Below the pieces are notes generated by a model. That model did not search any database. It was not told the DNA's origin and saw nothing but the letters and a program-made list of their open reading frames with translations. The position numbers and the translations under genes are program-made. A DNA stretch of 46,308 nucleotides from Alkalilacustris brevis (GTDB taxonomy: Bacteria > Pseudomonadota > Alphaproteobacteria > Rhodobacterales > Rhodobacteraceae): assembly GCF_003350345.1 (NCBI RefSeq), contig NZ_QNVJ01000008.1, forward strand, positions 1-46,308, in the 5' to 3' direction. Shown here one piece after another: positions 9,038 through 17,790 of the stretch. Position 1 is the stretch's first letter. Each line of letters begins with the position of its first letter.

Positions 9038-9057
9038 GGCCTGCGCGAACAGGCCTC
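9036..9057 (+). other. Hairpin at the ectC stop codon
   Basis: There is a perfect 8-bp stem, GAGGCCTG (9036-9043) and CAGGCCTC (9050-9057), with a 6-nt loop, beginning inside the ectC TGA. No T-run follows. Its position suggests a role in mRNA stability or in setting ectD level relative to ectABC. Confidence 0.55.
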
Positions 9058-9109
9058 TCGCGCGTGCCATCTTCACACGTTTCGTCAGAAAAACGAGGAG
9101 GATAAGCAC

Positions 9110-10048
9110 ATGACGATTCATTTGGAGCAGACCGATCTCGATACGCGCGACGCATACCCGACGCGGTTTGCCGACGGTGAAAGGGTGATCGAACGCAGCG
9201 ATCCGGTGCTGTGGAGCAGCTGGAGCGAAGACGCGCCGATCACCCGCGAGCAGGCAGAGGCCTATGATCGCGATGGCTATCTGGTGATGAAGAACGTCTT
9301 CAGCGCCAACGAGGTCCGCGCGCTGATCGACGCCTCGGCCGAATTGCGCCGCTCGGGCGAAGAGCTGCGCCGCGAAGATGTCGTGACCGAGCCGGGTTCG
9401 GACGCCGTGCGCACCATCTTCCGGCTAGACGAGCACTCGGAAATGTTCCGCCGGCTGGCCCATGACACGCGGCTTGCCGGTGTCGCGCGCTTCCTGCTGG
9501 GCGATGAGGTCTACATCCACCAGTCGCGGCTGAACTACAAGCCGGGCTTCACCGGGAAGGAGTTCTACTGGCACTCCGATTTCGAGACCTGGCATGCCGA
9601 AGACGGAATGCCGCGGATGCGCGCCGTGTCGGCCTCGGTACTGCTGACGGATAACGATGCGCTGAACGGGCCGCTGATGCTGATGCCCGGCTCGCAACGC
9701 ACGTTCATCGGCTGCCGCGGCAAGACGCCCGAGCACAACCACGAAACCTCGCTGCGCAAGCAGGAGATCGGCGTGCCCTCGCATGATGCGCTGTTCACCC
9801 TGGCCGAGCGCCACGGGATCGACCATGCCAGCGGCCCGGCCGGCACGCTGATCTTCTTCGACAGCAACACCATGCACGGCTCGAACGGGAACATCACGCC
9901 CTTCCCGCGCTCGAACGCGTTCTTCGTGTTCAATGCCATATCCAACCGGCTGGAGGCGCCCTTTGCCGCGCCCGCGCCGCGCCCGGCCTTCCTGGCCAAT
10001 CGCGGCACGCCGCAGCCGATCACGCCCGTCGAGGGCTCTCTCGCTTAA
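9110..10048 (+). CDS. ectD: Ectoine 5-hydroxylase
   Basis: EctD is a 312-residue Fe(II)/2-oxoglutarate-dependent dioxygenase of the phytanoyl-CoA hydroxylase group. It converts ectoine to (4S,5S)-5-hydroxyectoine, consuming O2 and 2-oxoglutarate. The iron facial triad is visible as H155-x-D157 (YWHSDFETWH) and His256 (SNTMHGSNGN). The EctD signature segment running from the HxD motif to MPRMRAVSASVLLTDN is intact. A strong GAGGAGG site lies upstream of the ATG. Its presence implies the cell makes hydroxyectoine, which protects against heat and desiccation as well as salt. It is separated from ectC by 72 bp containing a hairpin. Confidence 0.97.
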   Translation: MTIHLEQTDLDTRDAYPTRFADGERVIERSDPVLWSSWSEDAPITREQAEAYDRDGYLVMKNVFSANEVRALIDASAELRRSGEELRREDVVTEPGSDAVRTIFRLDEHSEMFRRLAHDTRLAGVARFLLGDEVYIHQSRLNYKPGFTGKEFYWHSDFETWHAEDGMPRMRAVSASVLLTDNDALNGPLMLMPGSQRTFIGCRGKTPEHNHETSLRKQEIGVPSHDALFTLAERHGIDHASGPAGTLIFFDSNTMHGSNGNITPFPRSNAFFVFNAISNRLEAPFAAPAPRPAFLANRGTPQPITPVEGSLA

Positions 10049-10055
10049 GGGGCGC

Positions 10056-10077
10056 GGGCCCGGCCGCCGCCGGGCCC
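10056..10077 (+). other. Hairpin in the ectD-ask gap
   Basis: There is a perfect 9-bp stem, GGGCCCGGC (10056-10064) and GCCGGGCCC (10069-10077), with loop CGCC, just after the ectD stop codon. It is very stable but has no T-run. Confidence 0.6.
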
Positions 10078-10108
10078 CACCCGACCGCAATCACGAAAGG
10101 TGATCAAA

Positions 10109-11566
10109 GTGACCCACCAGCCAGACCGAAGCACCCATACCGTCGAAAAAATCGGCGGTACATCCATGAGCCGCTCGCGCGAGTTGCGCGACACGATCTT
10201 CATCGGGGACCGCGAGAACGGGGCCATCTACGGCCGAATCTTTGTCGTTTCGGCCTATGGCGGCATTACCGACCTGCTGCTGGAGCACAAGAAATCCGGA
10301 ACCCCCGGCGTTTACGGCCTGTTCAACAACGCCGATAACGACCAGGGCTGGTCGGACGCGCTGACCAAGGTGGCCGAAGCCATGTGCGAACGCCACGCCG
10401 AGGTGCTGGACGATGCCGGCGACCGCGAGGCCGCCGACCAGTTCGTGCGCGAGCGCATCGCCGGCGCGCGTTCCTGCCTGATCGACCTTCAGCGGCTGTG
10501 CTCCTACGGGCATTTCCGGCTCGACCAGCACATGATGACCATTCGCGAGCTGCTTTCGGGGCTGGGCGAGGCGCATTCGGCCTTCGTCACGGTGCTGATG
10601 CTGCAACGCGCCGGGGTCAACGCCCGCTTCGTCGACCTCAGCGGCTGGCGCGACGAGGAAACCTACAAGCTCGATGACCGCATCGCCAAGGCTTTCGAGG
10701 GCGTCGATCTGACCAGCGAACTGCCGATCGTCACCGGCTACGCGCAATGCGAGGAAGGCCTCATGCGGGCCTTTGATCGCGGCTACTCCGAGGTGACATT
10801 CTCGCGCATCGCGGTGATTACCGGCGCGGCCGAGGCGATCATCCACAAGGAATTCCACCTCTCCAGCGCCGACCCCAAGGTGGTCGGGCTGGACGCGGTG
10901 CAAAAGATCGGACGCACCAATTACGACGTGGCAGACCAGCTTTCCAACATGGGGATGGAGGCGATCCATCCCAAGGCCGCGAAGCACCTGCGTCAGGCCG
11001 GCATCCCGCTGCGCGTGACGAACGCCTTCGAGCCGCACGACCCCGGCACGCTGATCGACGACGAGAAGGCCGAGGAACCGCGGGTCGAGATCGTCACCGG
11101 CCTCGGGGTCTATGCGCTCGAACTCTTTGAACAGGACATGGTCGGGGTGAAAGGCTATGACAGCGCGGTGCTCGATGTGCTGACCCGCCACAAGGTGCGC
11201 ATCGTCTCCAAGACATCGAACGCCAACACCATCACGCATTATCTGGATGCGCCGCTGAAATCGGTGCGCCGGGTCGAGCGCGACCTCGAAAAGCTCTACC
11301 CCTCGGCGTCGCTCTCGGCGCGCAATCTGGCGGTGGTTTCGGTCATCGGGCGCAGCCTGGCAGGGCTGGGCGTGCTTTCGCGCGGGCTGGCCGCCCTGGA
11401 AGGCGCAGGGATCGAACCCGTCGGCCTGCAGAAGACGACGCGCGACGTGGATGTGCAGTTCATCGTCCCGCGCGACCGCATGAACGACACCATCAAGGCC
11501 CTGCACGAATCGCTGGTTGCCGCAAAGGGCGGCGATAGCAAACCTTCGGCGGCGCTCGTGGCTTGA
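10109..11566 (+). CDS. ask: Aspartate kinase, ectoine-specific (Ask_Ect)
   Basis: This 485-residue aspartokinase phosphorylates L-aspartate, feeding aspartate-semialdehyde to EctB. Ectoine operons often carry such a dedicated isoenzyme, which avoids the feedback control of the housekeeping enzyme. VEKIGGTSMS near the N-terminus is the substrate/ATP motif. FVVSAYGGITDLLLEHK and RGYSEVTFSRIAVITGA are further kinase motifs. The C-terminal third carries tandem ACT domains (EQDMVGVKGYDSAVLDV, then LAVVSVIGRSLAGLGVL). GTG 10109 is chosen because AAAGG lies 8 nt upstream; GTG 10100 is a three-codon-longer alternative. It is the last gene of the operon. A small hairpin and a C11 tract follow the stop. 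Confidence 0.94.
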   Translation: MTHQPDRSTHTVEKIGGTSMSRSRELRDTIFIGDRENGAIYGRIFVVSAYGGITDLLLEHKKSGTPGVYGLFNNADNDQGWSDALTKVAEAMCERHAEVLDDAGDREAADQFVRERIAGARSCLIDLQRLCSYGHFRLDQHMMTIRELLSGLGEAHSAFVTVLMLQRAGVNARFVDLSGWRDEETYKLDDRIAKAFEGVDLTSELPIVTGYAQCEEGLMRAFDRGYSEVTFSRIAVITGAAEAIIHKEFHLSSADPKVVGLDAVQKIGRTNYDVADQLSNMGMEAIHPKAAKHLRQAGIPLRVTNAFEPHDPGTLIDDEKAEEPRVEIVTGLGVYALELFEQDMVGVKGYDSAVLDVLTRHKVRIVSKTSNANTITHYLDAPLKSVRRVERDLEKLYPSASLSARNLAVVSVIGRSLAGLGVLSRGLAALEGAGIEPVGLQKTTRDVDVQFIVPRDRMNDTIKALHESLVAAKGGDSKPSAALVA

Positions 11567-11597
11567 GCCGGGCGCCGCCGGCTGCTCCCCCCCCCCC
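11566..11597 (+). repeat. Post-ask hairpin followed by a C11 homopolymer
   Basis: Directly after the ask stop there is a perfect 6-bp stem, AGCCGG (11566-11571) and CCGGCT (11578-11583). Three bases later comes an uninterrupted run of 11 C (11587-11597), the longest homopolymer I noticed in the window. The arrangement resembles a terminator with C in place of T, but no termination mechanism is known for that. It could also be slippage-prone DNA or a sequencing-sensitive site. Confidence 0.6.
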
Positions 11598-11727
11598 GCA
11601 CCGGCAGAACAACGGCACGCGGTGCGCAACTTGCGCCCGCGACATGCCCCGAAATCGCCGCAATGGATTAAGCCTGCCTTCAAACCCTTTGCCTACACCG
11701 GATGACGGGTGAATGAAGGGTGATGGG

Positions 11728-12501
11728 ATGAACCGGCAGGCCAATGCTGCGCCGACTATCATCAGACGGAAGAAACGAAAGACCGGCGGCGCGCCCCATC
11801 ATGGCGGCGCCTGGAAGGTCGCCTATGCCGATTTCGTGACGGCCATGATGGCCTTCTTCCTGATGATGTGGCTGATCAACGCGACGACAGAGGCCCAGCG
11901 CAAGGGCCTCGCCGATTACTTCAGCCCCTCGATTCCGATCAGCCGGGTTTCGGGCGGGGGTGACGGCGCCTTTGGCGGACAGAACCTTTTTGCTGACGAG
12001 GATTTCGCCAGCGGCACATCGGGCATCGACGAGGCCCGCCTGCTCGAAGACCTGGAAGACGCCCTGCAGCTTGCCGGCGGCGAAAGCCTGGTCGCCGAAC
12101 AGGCCATGCGCCACGTCATCACCCGGCTGACCGACCGGGGGCTGATCGTCGAGATATTCGATCTGCCCGATGCCTCGCTGTTCGACGCGGACAGCGACAG
12201 GCCGATGCCGGTGCTCGCCGTGCTTGCCGAATTGCTGGCTGAGGTTTTCGCCCTTGCGCAGAACGGCATCGCGATCGACGGCCACACCCGCACCTACCCT
12301 GTCGTACGGGTCGAAAACCCGGTCTGGGAGCTTTCCGCCGCGCGCGCCCAGCGGATGCGCCACATTCTGCAAGAGGCCGGGCTTGCCCCCGAAAGGATGC
12401 GCCGCGTCACCGGCCATGCCGACAACGCCCCCGCCACCGATCAGAACCACGCGCCGCGCAACAACCGGCTCGAGATCATCCTGCTGCGCGGGGCGGACTG
12501 A
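11728..12501 (+). CDS. motB: Flagellar stator protein MotB
   Basis: MotB anchors the proton-driven stator to peptidoglycan. The basic N-terminus (IIRRKKRK) precedes a single transmembrane helix, YADFVTAMMAFFLMMWLI, in which Asp35 is the proton-carrying aspartate. The C-terminal OmpA-like peptidoglycan-binding domain spans about residues 150-257 (IAIDGHTRT, WELSAARAQRM, VTGHADNAP, NNRLEIILL). ATG 11728 has AAGGG 7 nt upstream; ATG 11713 would add five residues. At 257 residues the length is normal. No motA is adjacent, so the partner must lie elsewhere. It heads a run of flagellar structural genes, as in the Roseobacter flagellar cluster. Confidence 0.93.
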   Translation: MNRQANAAPTIIRRKKRKTGGAPHHGGAWKVAYADFVTAMMAFFLMMWLINATTEAQRKGLADYFSPSIPISRVSGGGDGAFGGQNLFADEDFASGTSGIDEARLLEDLEDALQLAGGESLVAEQAMRHVITRLTDRGLIVEIFDLPDASLFDADSDRPMPVLAVLAELLAEVFALAQNGIAIDGHTRTYPVVRVENPVWELSAARAQRMRHILQEAGLAPERMRRVTGHADNAPATDQNHAPRNNRLEIILLRGAD

Positions 12502-12641
12502 ACGCCAGGCGCTCGGGCCGGGCCGGGCCGGTCAGGACAGGGTGCGCGAAGAGGAAATCAGGTGAATTTTACAGGTTAGCACCATCTTAAGGCCGCGCCC
12601 GCATGATCGCGACAAGGAGCAATGCTGCAGAAAGGCGCACC

Positions 12642-13937
12642 ATGACACTCTCCTCCTCATTCGGCGCAGGCGTCGCGGGCCTCAACACCAATGCCACGCG
12701 CCTTGCCACCATTTCCGACAATATCGCCAACTCGTCGACCTTCGGCTACAAGCGTGCGCAGGCCGATTTCCGCACGATGGTCATCAACAGCGGTGAAGGC
12801 ACCTATTCCGCCGGCGGCGTCAAGGCGCAGACGATGCGCCTGGTCGATGAACGCGGCCCGCTCATCAGCACCGCCAACCCGACCGATCTTGCCGTGAACG
12901 GGCGTGGGATGCTGCCCGTCGCCTCGGGCGTTGCCGTCGATAACGGGGCGCTAAATCCTCCGGCCATGCTGACAACCACCGGTTCGTTCCGGCCGGACGC
13001 CAACGGCTACCTGCGCAGCGAGGCCAATCAGGTTCTCATGGGCATCCCGGCCAATGCCGATGGCTCGATTCCGGCCTTCGCACGCGATTCCACAGCCTCG
13101 CTGCGCCCGGTGAATGTCAATCTCAACCAGTTTGTCGGCAACCCCACGACCCGGATGCTGATGGAGCTGAACCTGCCCGCGACCGATACGCGCGCAGGCG
13201 CCACGGGAGAGCCCTATGACTTCACGGTCGAGTATTTCAACAACCTGGGCATGGCGCAGGATCTCTCGATCTCCTTCACGCCGACAGTGCCCGCCACCGG
13301 CGAAAGCAACGAATGGGCACTCACGGTGACCGACCCCGAAAATGGCGGCGCGACGCTTGCCAGCTTCACCCTGCAATTCGCCGATGGCCCGACCGATGGC
13401 GGCACCCTGCAGGGCGTGCTGCCCGCCGGCAGTTTCGATCCGGCCACGGGGGCCGTGCAACTGCCCGTGGATGGCAAACTGATCGACCTGGTCATTGGCG
13501 GCGCGGGCGGGCGCAGCGGCATCACCCAGCTTTCCGACAGGTTCACGCTCGTCTCGACCGAACGCAACGGATCGGCGGCGGGCAATCTCGTCTCGGTCGA
13601 GGTCGATGCCCAAGGCATGGTCAACGCGCTTTACGACAACGCCCAGATCCGCACAATCTATCAGATTCCGGTGATCGACGTGCCCAATCCGAATGGCCTG
13701 ACCGCGCTGGATGACCAGGCCTTCCGGGTGTCGGGCGACAGCGGCCCGATGTTCCTGTGGGATGCCGGCACTGGGCCGACCGGCTCGATCGCAGGCTATG
13801 CGCGCGAGGAATCCACCACCGACGTCGCCGCCGAACTGACGCAAATGATCCAGACCCAGCGCGCCTATTCCACCAATGCCAAGGTCATTCAGGCGGTGGA
13901 CGAAATGGTGCAGGAAACCACCAACATCAAGCGCTGA
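12642..13937 (+). CDS. flgE: Flagellar hook protein FlgE
   Basis: This 431-residue hook subunit starts with the axial-protein rod motif: GAGVAGLNTNATRLATISDN then IANSSTFGYKRAQADF. It ends with the matching C-terminal coil-forming segment (ELTQMIQTQRAYSTNAKVI then QAVDEMVQETTNIKR). The middle domain contains FTVEYFNNLGMAQDLSISFT and LTVTDPENGG, typical of FlgE. The protein is exported by the flagellar type III apparatus and has no signal peptide. ATG 12642 is chosen because the family N-terminus begins just after it and AAAGG lies upstream; an in-frame ATG at 12603 would add 13 unrelated residues. It lies 140 bp after motB and 64 bp before flgK. Confidence 0.94.
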   Translation: MTLSSSFGAGVAGLNTNATRLATISDNIANSSTFGYKRAQADFRTMVINSGEGTYSAGGVKAQTMRLVDERGPLISTANPTDLAVNGRGMLPVASGVAVDNGALNPPAMLTTTGSFRPDANGYLRSEANQVLMGIPANADGSIPAFARDSTASLRPVNVNLNQFVGNPTTRMLMELNLPATDTRAGATGEPYDFTVEYFNNLGMAQDLSISFTPTVPATGESNEWALTVTDPENGGATLASFTLQFADGPTDGGTLQGVLPAGSFDPATGAVQLPVDGKLIDLVIGGAGGRSGITQLSDRFTLVSTERNGSAAGNLVSVEVDAQGMVNALYDNAQIRTIYQIPVIDVPNPNGLTALDDQAFRVSGDSGPMFLWDAGTGPTGSIAGYAREESTTDVAAELTQMIQTQRAYSTNAKVIQAVDEMVQETTNIKR

Positions 13938-14001
13938 TACCCGCGCGCCGGCGGCAGAACGCCGCCACACCCCTTGACGCTGCCGCAACGAAGGAGGTTG
14001 C

Positions 14002-15435
14002 ATGAGTCTCGGCACATCGCTCAGCGCGGCGCTTTCAGGCCTGGCAGCCGCATCGAAAACCACCGAGGTGATCTCCTCCAACATCGCCAACGCGGCCACC
14101 GGGGGCTATGCACCGCGCCAGATCTCGCTTGCCGCGCGGGGCAACGGCATGTCCGGGGTCAGCGTGGACGGCGTGCAACGCCTGGTCGATCTGGCCGTTC
14201 TGAGCGAGGCGCGGATCGCCAATGCCGGGCGCGATGACACCGGCACCCGTGCCGAGGCGCTGCAACGGCTCGACGCGGCCTTCGGTATGCCGGGGGAAGG
14301 CCAGTCGCTCACCGGGCTGATCGACCGCCTCGAGGCCAGCCTGATCGAGGCCGCCAGCCGCCCCGATTCCGAAACCAGGCTCGACGCTGCCCTGTTTGCC
14401 GCACGGGAGCTCGCCAGCGGTGTGAACCGCATCGCCGGCGAGGTGCAGACCCTGCGCAGCGAAGCCGAGCAGCAGATCGCCGCCGACGCAGAGCACCTGA
14501 ACACGACACTTGCGCGAATCCACGATCTCAACCAGCAGATCGCCCGCCATGCCATGCCGGGAAATGCCCCCAACACCCTGCTCGACCAGCGAAGCGCCCT
14601 GATCGACTCGATCTCGGGCCTCGTGCCCCTGCGCCAGGTCGCGCGCCCACATGGCGGTGTCGCGCTCGTCACCCAGGGGGGCGCCGTGCTGCTCGATCAC
14701 AAGCCTGCCGAGATCGGCTTTGCCGCGGTCCCGGCCATCACGCCCGAGATGAGCCTCGGCAATGGCGCGCTTTCGGCGCTCACACTCAATGGCCGCCCCG
14801 TCAGCACCGACACCGGCGGCCAGATGGGCGGCGGGCGGATCGAGGCGCTCTTTGCCGTGCGCGATGAAATCGCCCCGGGCGCGCAGCAGGGACTCGACGC
14901 ACTGGCCCGCGACCTCGTCGCCCGTTTCGAGGCCGCCGATGCGGCCTCGCCCGCGCCGCTGGGGCTGGGGCTCTTTACCGATGCCGGTGCCGCGCTCGAC
15001 CCCGCGCAGGAACCGGGGCTGGCCCAGCGCCTGGCCCTCAACCCGGTCACGAATGATGCCGCCTGGCGGCTTCGCTCGGGCCTTGGCGCCGCCCTGCCCG
15101 GCCCGGCTGGCGACACCGCCACGCTCTCGCTTCTGGCGCAGGCGCTTTCCGGCCCGCCCGTGCCCGCCTCGGGCGGCGCGTTTGCGGGCAATGGCGGCGT
15201 CTCGGCCGCAGCCGGCCAAGTACACAGCCAGATCGGCACCGCCCGGCAAGCCGCCGATGAGCGCGCCGCCTTCTCCGCCGCGCGGGCCGACAGCCTGCAC
15301 GAGATGCAACTCGAGAAAAGTGTCGATACCGACGCCGAGCTACAGAAACTGCTGATCGTCGAACGCAGCTATGCCGCCAATGCCCGCGTGCTGCGGGCAG
15401 TCGACGAAATGCTGCAAACCCTTGTGAAGATCTGA
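14002..15435 (+). CDS. flgK: Flagellar hook-associated protein FlgK (HAP1)
   Basis: This 477-residue protein forms the hook-filament junction next to the hook. The N-terminal rod motif LSAALSGLAAASKTTEVISS then NIANAATGGYAPRQ is clear. A conserved FlgK block follows: ARIHDLNQQIARHAMPGNAP then NTLLDQRSALIDSISGLV. The C-terminal coil ends in LIVERSYAANARVLRAVDEM LQTLVKI, as in axial proteins. The length is at the shorter end for FlgK. An AAGGAGG ribosome site precedes the ATG. flgL follows after 2 bp, so the two junction proteins are translated together. Confidence 0.93.
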   Translation: MSLGTSLSAALSGLAAASKTTEVISSNIANAATGGYAPRQISLAARGNGMSGVSVDGVQRLVDLAVLSEARIANAGRDDTGTRAEALQRLDAAFGMPGEGQSLTGLIDRLEASLIEAASRPDSETRLDAALFAARELASGVNRIAGEVQTLRSEAEQQIAADAEHLNTTLARIHDLNQQIARHAMPGNAPNTLLDQRSALIDSISGLVPLRQVARPHGGVALVTQGGAVLLDHKPAEIGFAAVPAITPEMSLGNGALSALTLNGRPVSTDTGGQMGGGRIEALFAVRDEIAPGAQQGLDALARDLVARFEAADAASPAPLGLGLFTDAGAALDPAQEPGLAQRLALNPVTNDAAWRLRSGLGAALPGPAGDTATLSLLAQALSGPPVPASGGAFAGNGGVSAAAGQVHSQIGTARQAADERAAFSAARADSLHEMQLEKSVDTDAELQKLLIVERSYAANARVLRAVDEMLQTLVKI

Positions 15436-15437
15436 CC

Positions 15438-16451
15438 ATGAGCTTCCTGTCCATCGGCGACCTCGCCCAAAGTTTCCAGACCCGCCGCCAGGCCGCCCAG
15501 CTCAAGGCGCAGATGGCCCGGCTCGACAAGGAGCTGACCAGCGGCCGCGTAGCCGACCCGGCGCGCAGCCTGGCCGGCGATTACACTGCGCTCGCCGGCA
15601 TCGAGCGCGGCCTCACACGGCTTGACGCGTTCAGCACCGCCACCCGCGAGGCCGCGCTGCACACCGCAGGGATGCAGGCACGCCTGGACGCCCTGCTTGA
15701 CGACGGCACCCGCATGGCCGAGCAACTCAACACCGTCTCGGGCGGAAGCCGCGCGGGGCTGTCGGGCGCGATCGCCGCCTCCGCGCGCGACAGCTTCAAC
15801 GCGGCCGTCTCGGCGCTCAACGCCCAGGTGGGCGGGCGCACACTTTTCGCGGGAACCGCCGGCGACATGCCCGCACTGGCCCCGGCCGGGGATATCCTTG
15901 CGCAGCTTGTCGCCGACACCGCCGGCATCGCCGACCCCGCCGTGCTTGAGGCGGCCATGGCCGACTGGTTCGAAACCCCTGGTGCGGGGTTCGACCAGCA
16001 CGCCTATCTTGGGCTGGGCACGGGGTTGCCTGCGCTGCAGATCGGCCCCGACGACGAAATCGCCGTTCCCGGCGGCGCGGCAAGCCCGGAAATCCGCGCG
16101 CATCTCGCCGGGCTCGCCCTTGCCGCGCTGGTCGATACGGGGGCCCCTGCAGGCAATGATGACGCCAGGCGCGCCGAGACCCTGCGCCGTGCCGGCAACC
16201 GCATCGCCGAGGCCCGGCCCGGCCTCGTCGGCCTCGCCGCCCGCATCGGCGCCGTCGAGGCACGCATCGACCGGGCCGCCACACGCAACACCGCCGAGAT
16301 TGCCGGGCTGGAGTTCGCCCGGCAGGACCTGATCGCAGCCGACCCGTATGAAGCCGCCATCCGGCTCGAGGAAACCCGCGCCCGGCTCGAAACCTTCTTC
16401 GCGGTCACCGCGCGGCTTTCCCGGCTCAGCCTGACGGAGTTTCTCAGATGA
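15438..16451 (+). CDS. flgL: Flagellar hook-associated protein FlgL (HAP3)
   Basis: This 337-residue flagellin-like junction protein sits between FlgK and the filament. The N-terminal helix region includes AQSFQTRRQAAQLKAQMARL DKELTSGRVADPA. The segment ALNAQVGGRTLFAGTAGDMP is typical of FlgL and flagellin. The C-terminal helix (ARLETFFAVTARLSRLSLTE) closes the molecule. It starts 2 bp after flgK. Its last codon and stop overlap the flgI start by ATGA, so the three genes are translationally coupled. The assignment rests on motif and order rather than on a long diagnostic signature. Confidence 0.9.
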   Translation: MSFLSIGDLAQSFQTRRQAAQLKAQMARLDKELTSGRVADPARSLAGDYTALAGIERGLTRLDAFSTATREAALHTAGMQARLDALLDDGTRMAEQLNTVSGGSRAGLSGAIAASARDSFNAAVSALNAQVGGRTLFAGTAGDMPALAPAGDILAQLVADTAGIADPAVLEAAMADWFETPGAGFDQHAYLGLGTGLPALQIGPDDEIAVPGGAASPEIRAHLAGLALAALVDTGAPAGNDDARRAETLRRAGNRIAEARPGLVGLAARIGAVEARIDRAATRNTAEIAGLEFARQDLIAADPYEAAIRLEETRARLETFFAVTARLSRLSLTEFLR

Positions 16452-17557
16452 TCCGCTGCCGCCTTGCCCTTGCCGCCGTGCTGGCCCTGCTGCTGCCCGC
16501 GCTGGCAGCCGCCGCGCCCATCCGCATCAAGGACCTGGTCGAGTTCGACGGCGTGCGCGGCAACGATCTGGTCGGCTATGGCCTTGTCGTCGGTCTGAAC
16601 GGCAGCGGCGACGGGCTGCGCAACGCGCCCTTCACCGAGGATATCATGGCCAGCATCCTCGAACGTCTCGGGGTCAACGTCACCGGCGAACAATTCCGCC
16701 CGCGCAACGTGGCGGCGGTGCTGGTGACGGCGACGCTACCGCCCTTCGCGCGCGCCGGCGGGCAGGTGGATGTTACGGTCTCGGCCATCGGCGATGCGCG
16801 CAGCCTGCTGGGCGGCACCCTGATCATGACGCCGCTCAATGGCGCCGATGGCCAGATCTATGCCGTGGCGCAAGGCTCGGTGATCGCCGGCGGCTTCGTC
16901 GCCGAGGGCGAGGCCGCCTCGGTCGTGCAGGGCGTGCCCACGGCCGGCGCCATCCCCGCCGGCGCGCGCATCGAACGCGAGGTGGAGTTCGATTTCTCAC
17001 GCCTCGATACCCTGCGGCTTGCGCTGCGCCGCCCCGATTTCACCACCGCCAGCCGTATCGAGGCCGCCATAAACGGCAATTTCGGGCGCAGTGTCGCACG
17101 GATGCTCGATGCCGGCACGGTGATCCTGGACATCGGGGCAACCGGCATGGCGTCGCCCGCCCATGCGCTGGGGCGGATCGAGAATATCGGCGTCACCCCC
17201 GCCGCGCGCGCGCGGGTCGTCGTCGATCACCGCTCGGGCACCATCGTCATGGGCGACGAGGTGCGCATCAGCCGGGTTGCCGTGGCGCAAGGCAGCCTGA
17301 CCCTGCGGATCGAGGAAGCGCCCCTTGTCAGCCAGCCTAACCCCTTTGCCGAGGGCGAGACAGTCATGGTGCCCCGCACCAGCGTCGGCGCCGAAGAAGA
17401 GACCCGCACCGGCCTTGCCGAACTTTCCGGCGGCACCTCGCTTTCCGAAGTGGTGGCGGGGCTTAACGCCCTGGGGGTCTCCCCGCGCGAGATGATCGAC
17501 ATACTGACCAGCATCAGCGCCGCCGGGGCATTGCATGCCGAGCTTCTTGTGCGCTGA
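16448..17557 (+). CDS. flgI: Flagellar P-ring protein FlgI
   Basis: FlgI (369 residues) forms the periplasmic P-ring around the flagellar rod. It has a cleavable signal peptide (residues 1-22, ending ALAAA before APIRIKDLVEF). The family core follows: GVRGNDLVGYGLVVGLNGSG DG, then FRPRNVAAVLVTATLPPFAR AG, DVTVSAIGDARSLLGGTLIM TPL and VVDHRSGTIVMGDEVRI. The C-terminal LSEVVAGLNALGVSPREMID ILTSISAAGALHAELLV is also canonical. It overlaps flgL by 4 bp and is the last flagellar gene here. The next gene is on the opposite strand. Confidence 0.96.
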   Translation: MIRCRLALAAVLALLLPALAAAAPIRIKDLVEFDGVRGNDLVGYGLVVGLNGSGDGLRNAPFTEDIMASILERLGVNVTGEQFRPRNVAAVLVTATLPPFARAGGQVDVTVSAIGDARSLLGGTLIMTPLNGADGQIYAVAQGSVIAGGFVAEGEAASVVQGVPTAGAIPAGARIEREVEFDFSRLDTLRLALRRPDFTTASRIEAAINGNFGRSVARMLDAGTVILDIGATGMASPAHALGRIENIGVTPAARARVVVDHRSGTIVMGDEVRISRVAVAQGSLTLRIEEAPLVSQPNPFAEGETVMVPRTSVGAEEETRTGLAELSGGTSLSEVVAGLNALGVSPREMIDILTSISAAGALHAELLVR

Positions 17558-17632
17558 CCTCGAGCACCGCGGGCGTGGCGCCGCCTGAAACCGGGTATGG
17601 ATATTTATGGCCAAGAAGAAGGAACAAGCGCA

Positions 17633-17648
17633 CGCGGGAAAGCCCGCG
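17633..17648. other. Small hairpin in the convergent flgI / helicase gap
   Basis: A 6-bp stem, CGCGGG (17633-17638) and CCCGCG (17643-17648), with loop AAAG, lies in the 233-bp gap between convergent genes. No T-run is seen on either strand, so terminator function is doubtful. Confidence 0.35.
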
Positions 17649-17790
17649 GCCCGCCTGTTGCCGGCGTCAGCCCCTTCACTGTGAGAAAAATATCCTCGCC
17701 GAAGGCATCCGGCGTGGGCAACTGGCCCCGCCCCTTCGCCTGCGGGTGCAAAAGCGGCAAATGCCGCGCGCTCGGCAAACGCGCCGAGCC

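Noticed and set aside
10091-11683. A minus-strand 530-codon frame opposite ask
   Set aside because: It shadows a well-conserved aspartokinase and lacks motifs.
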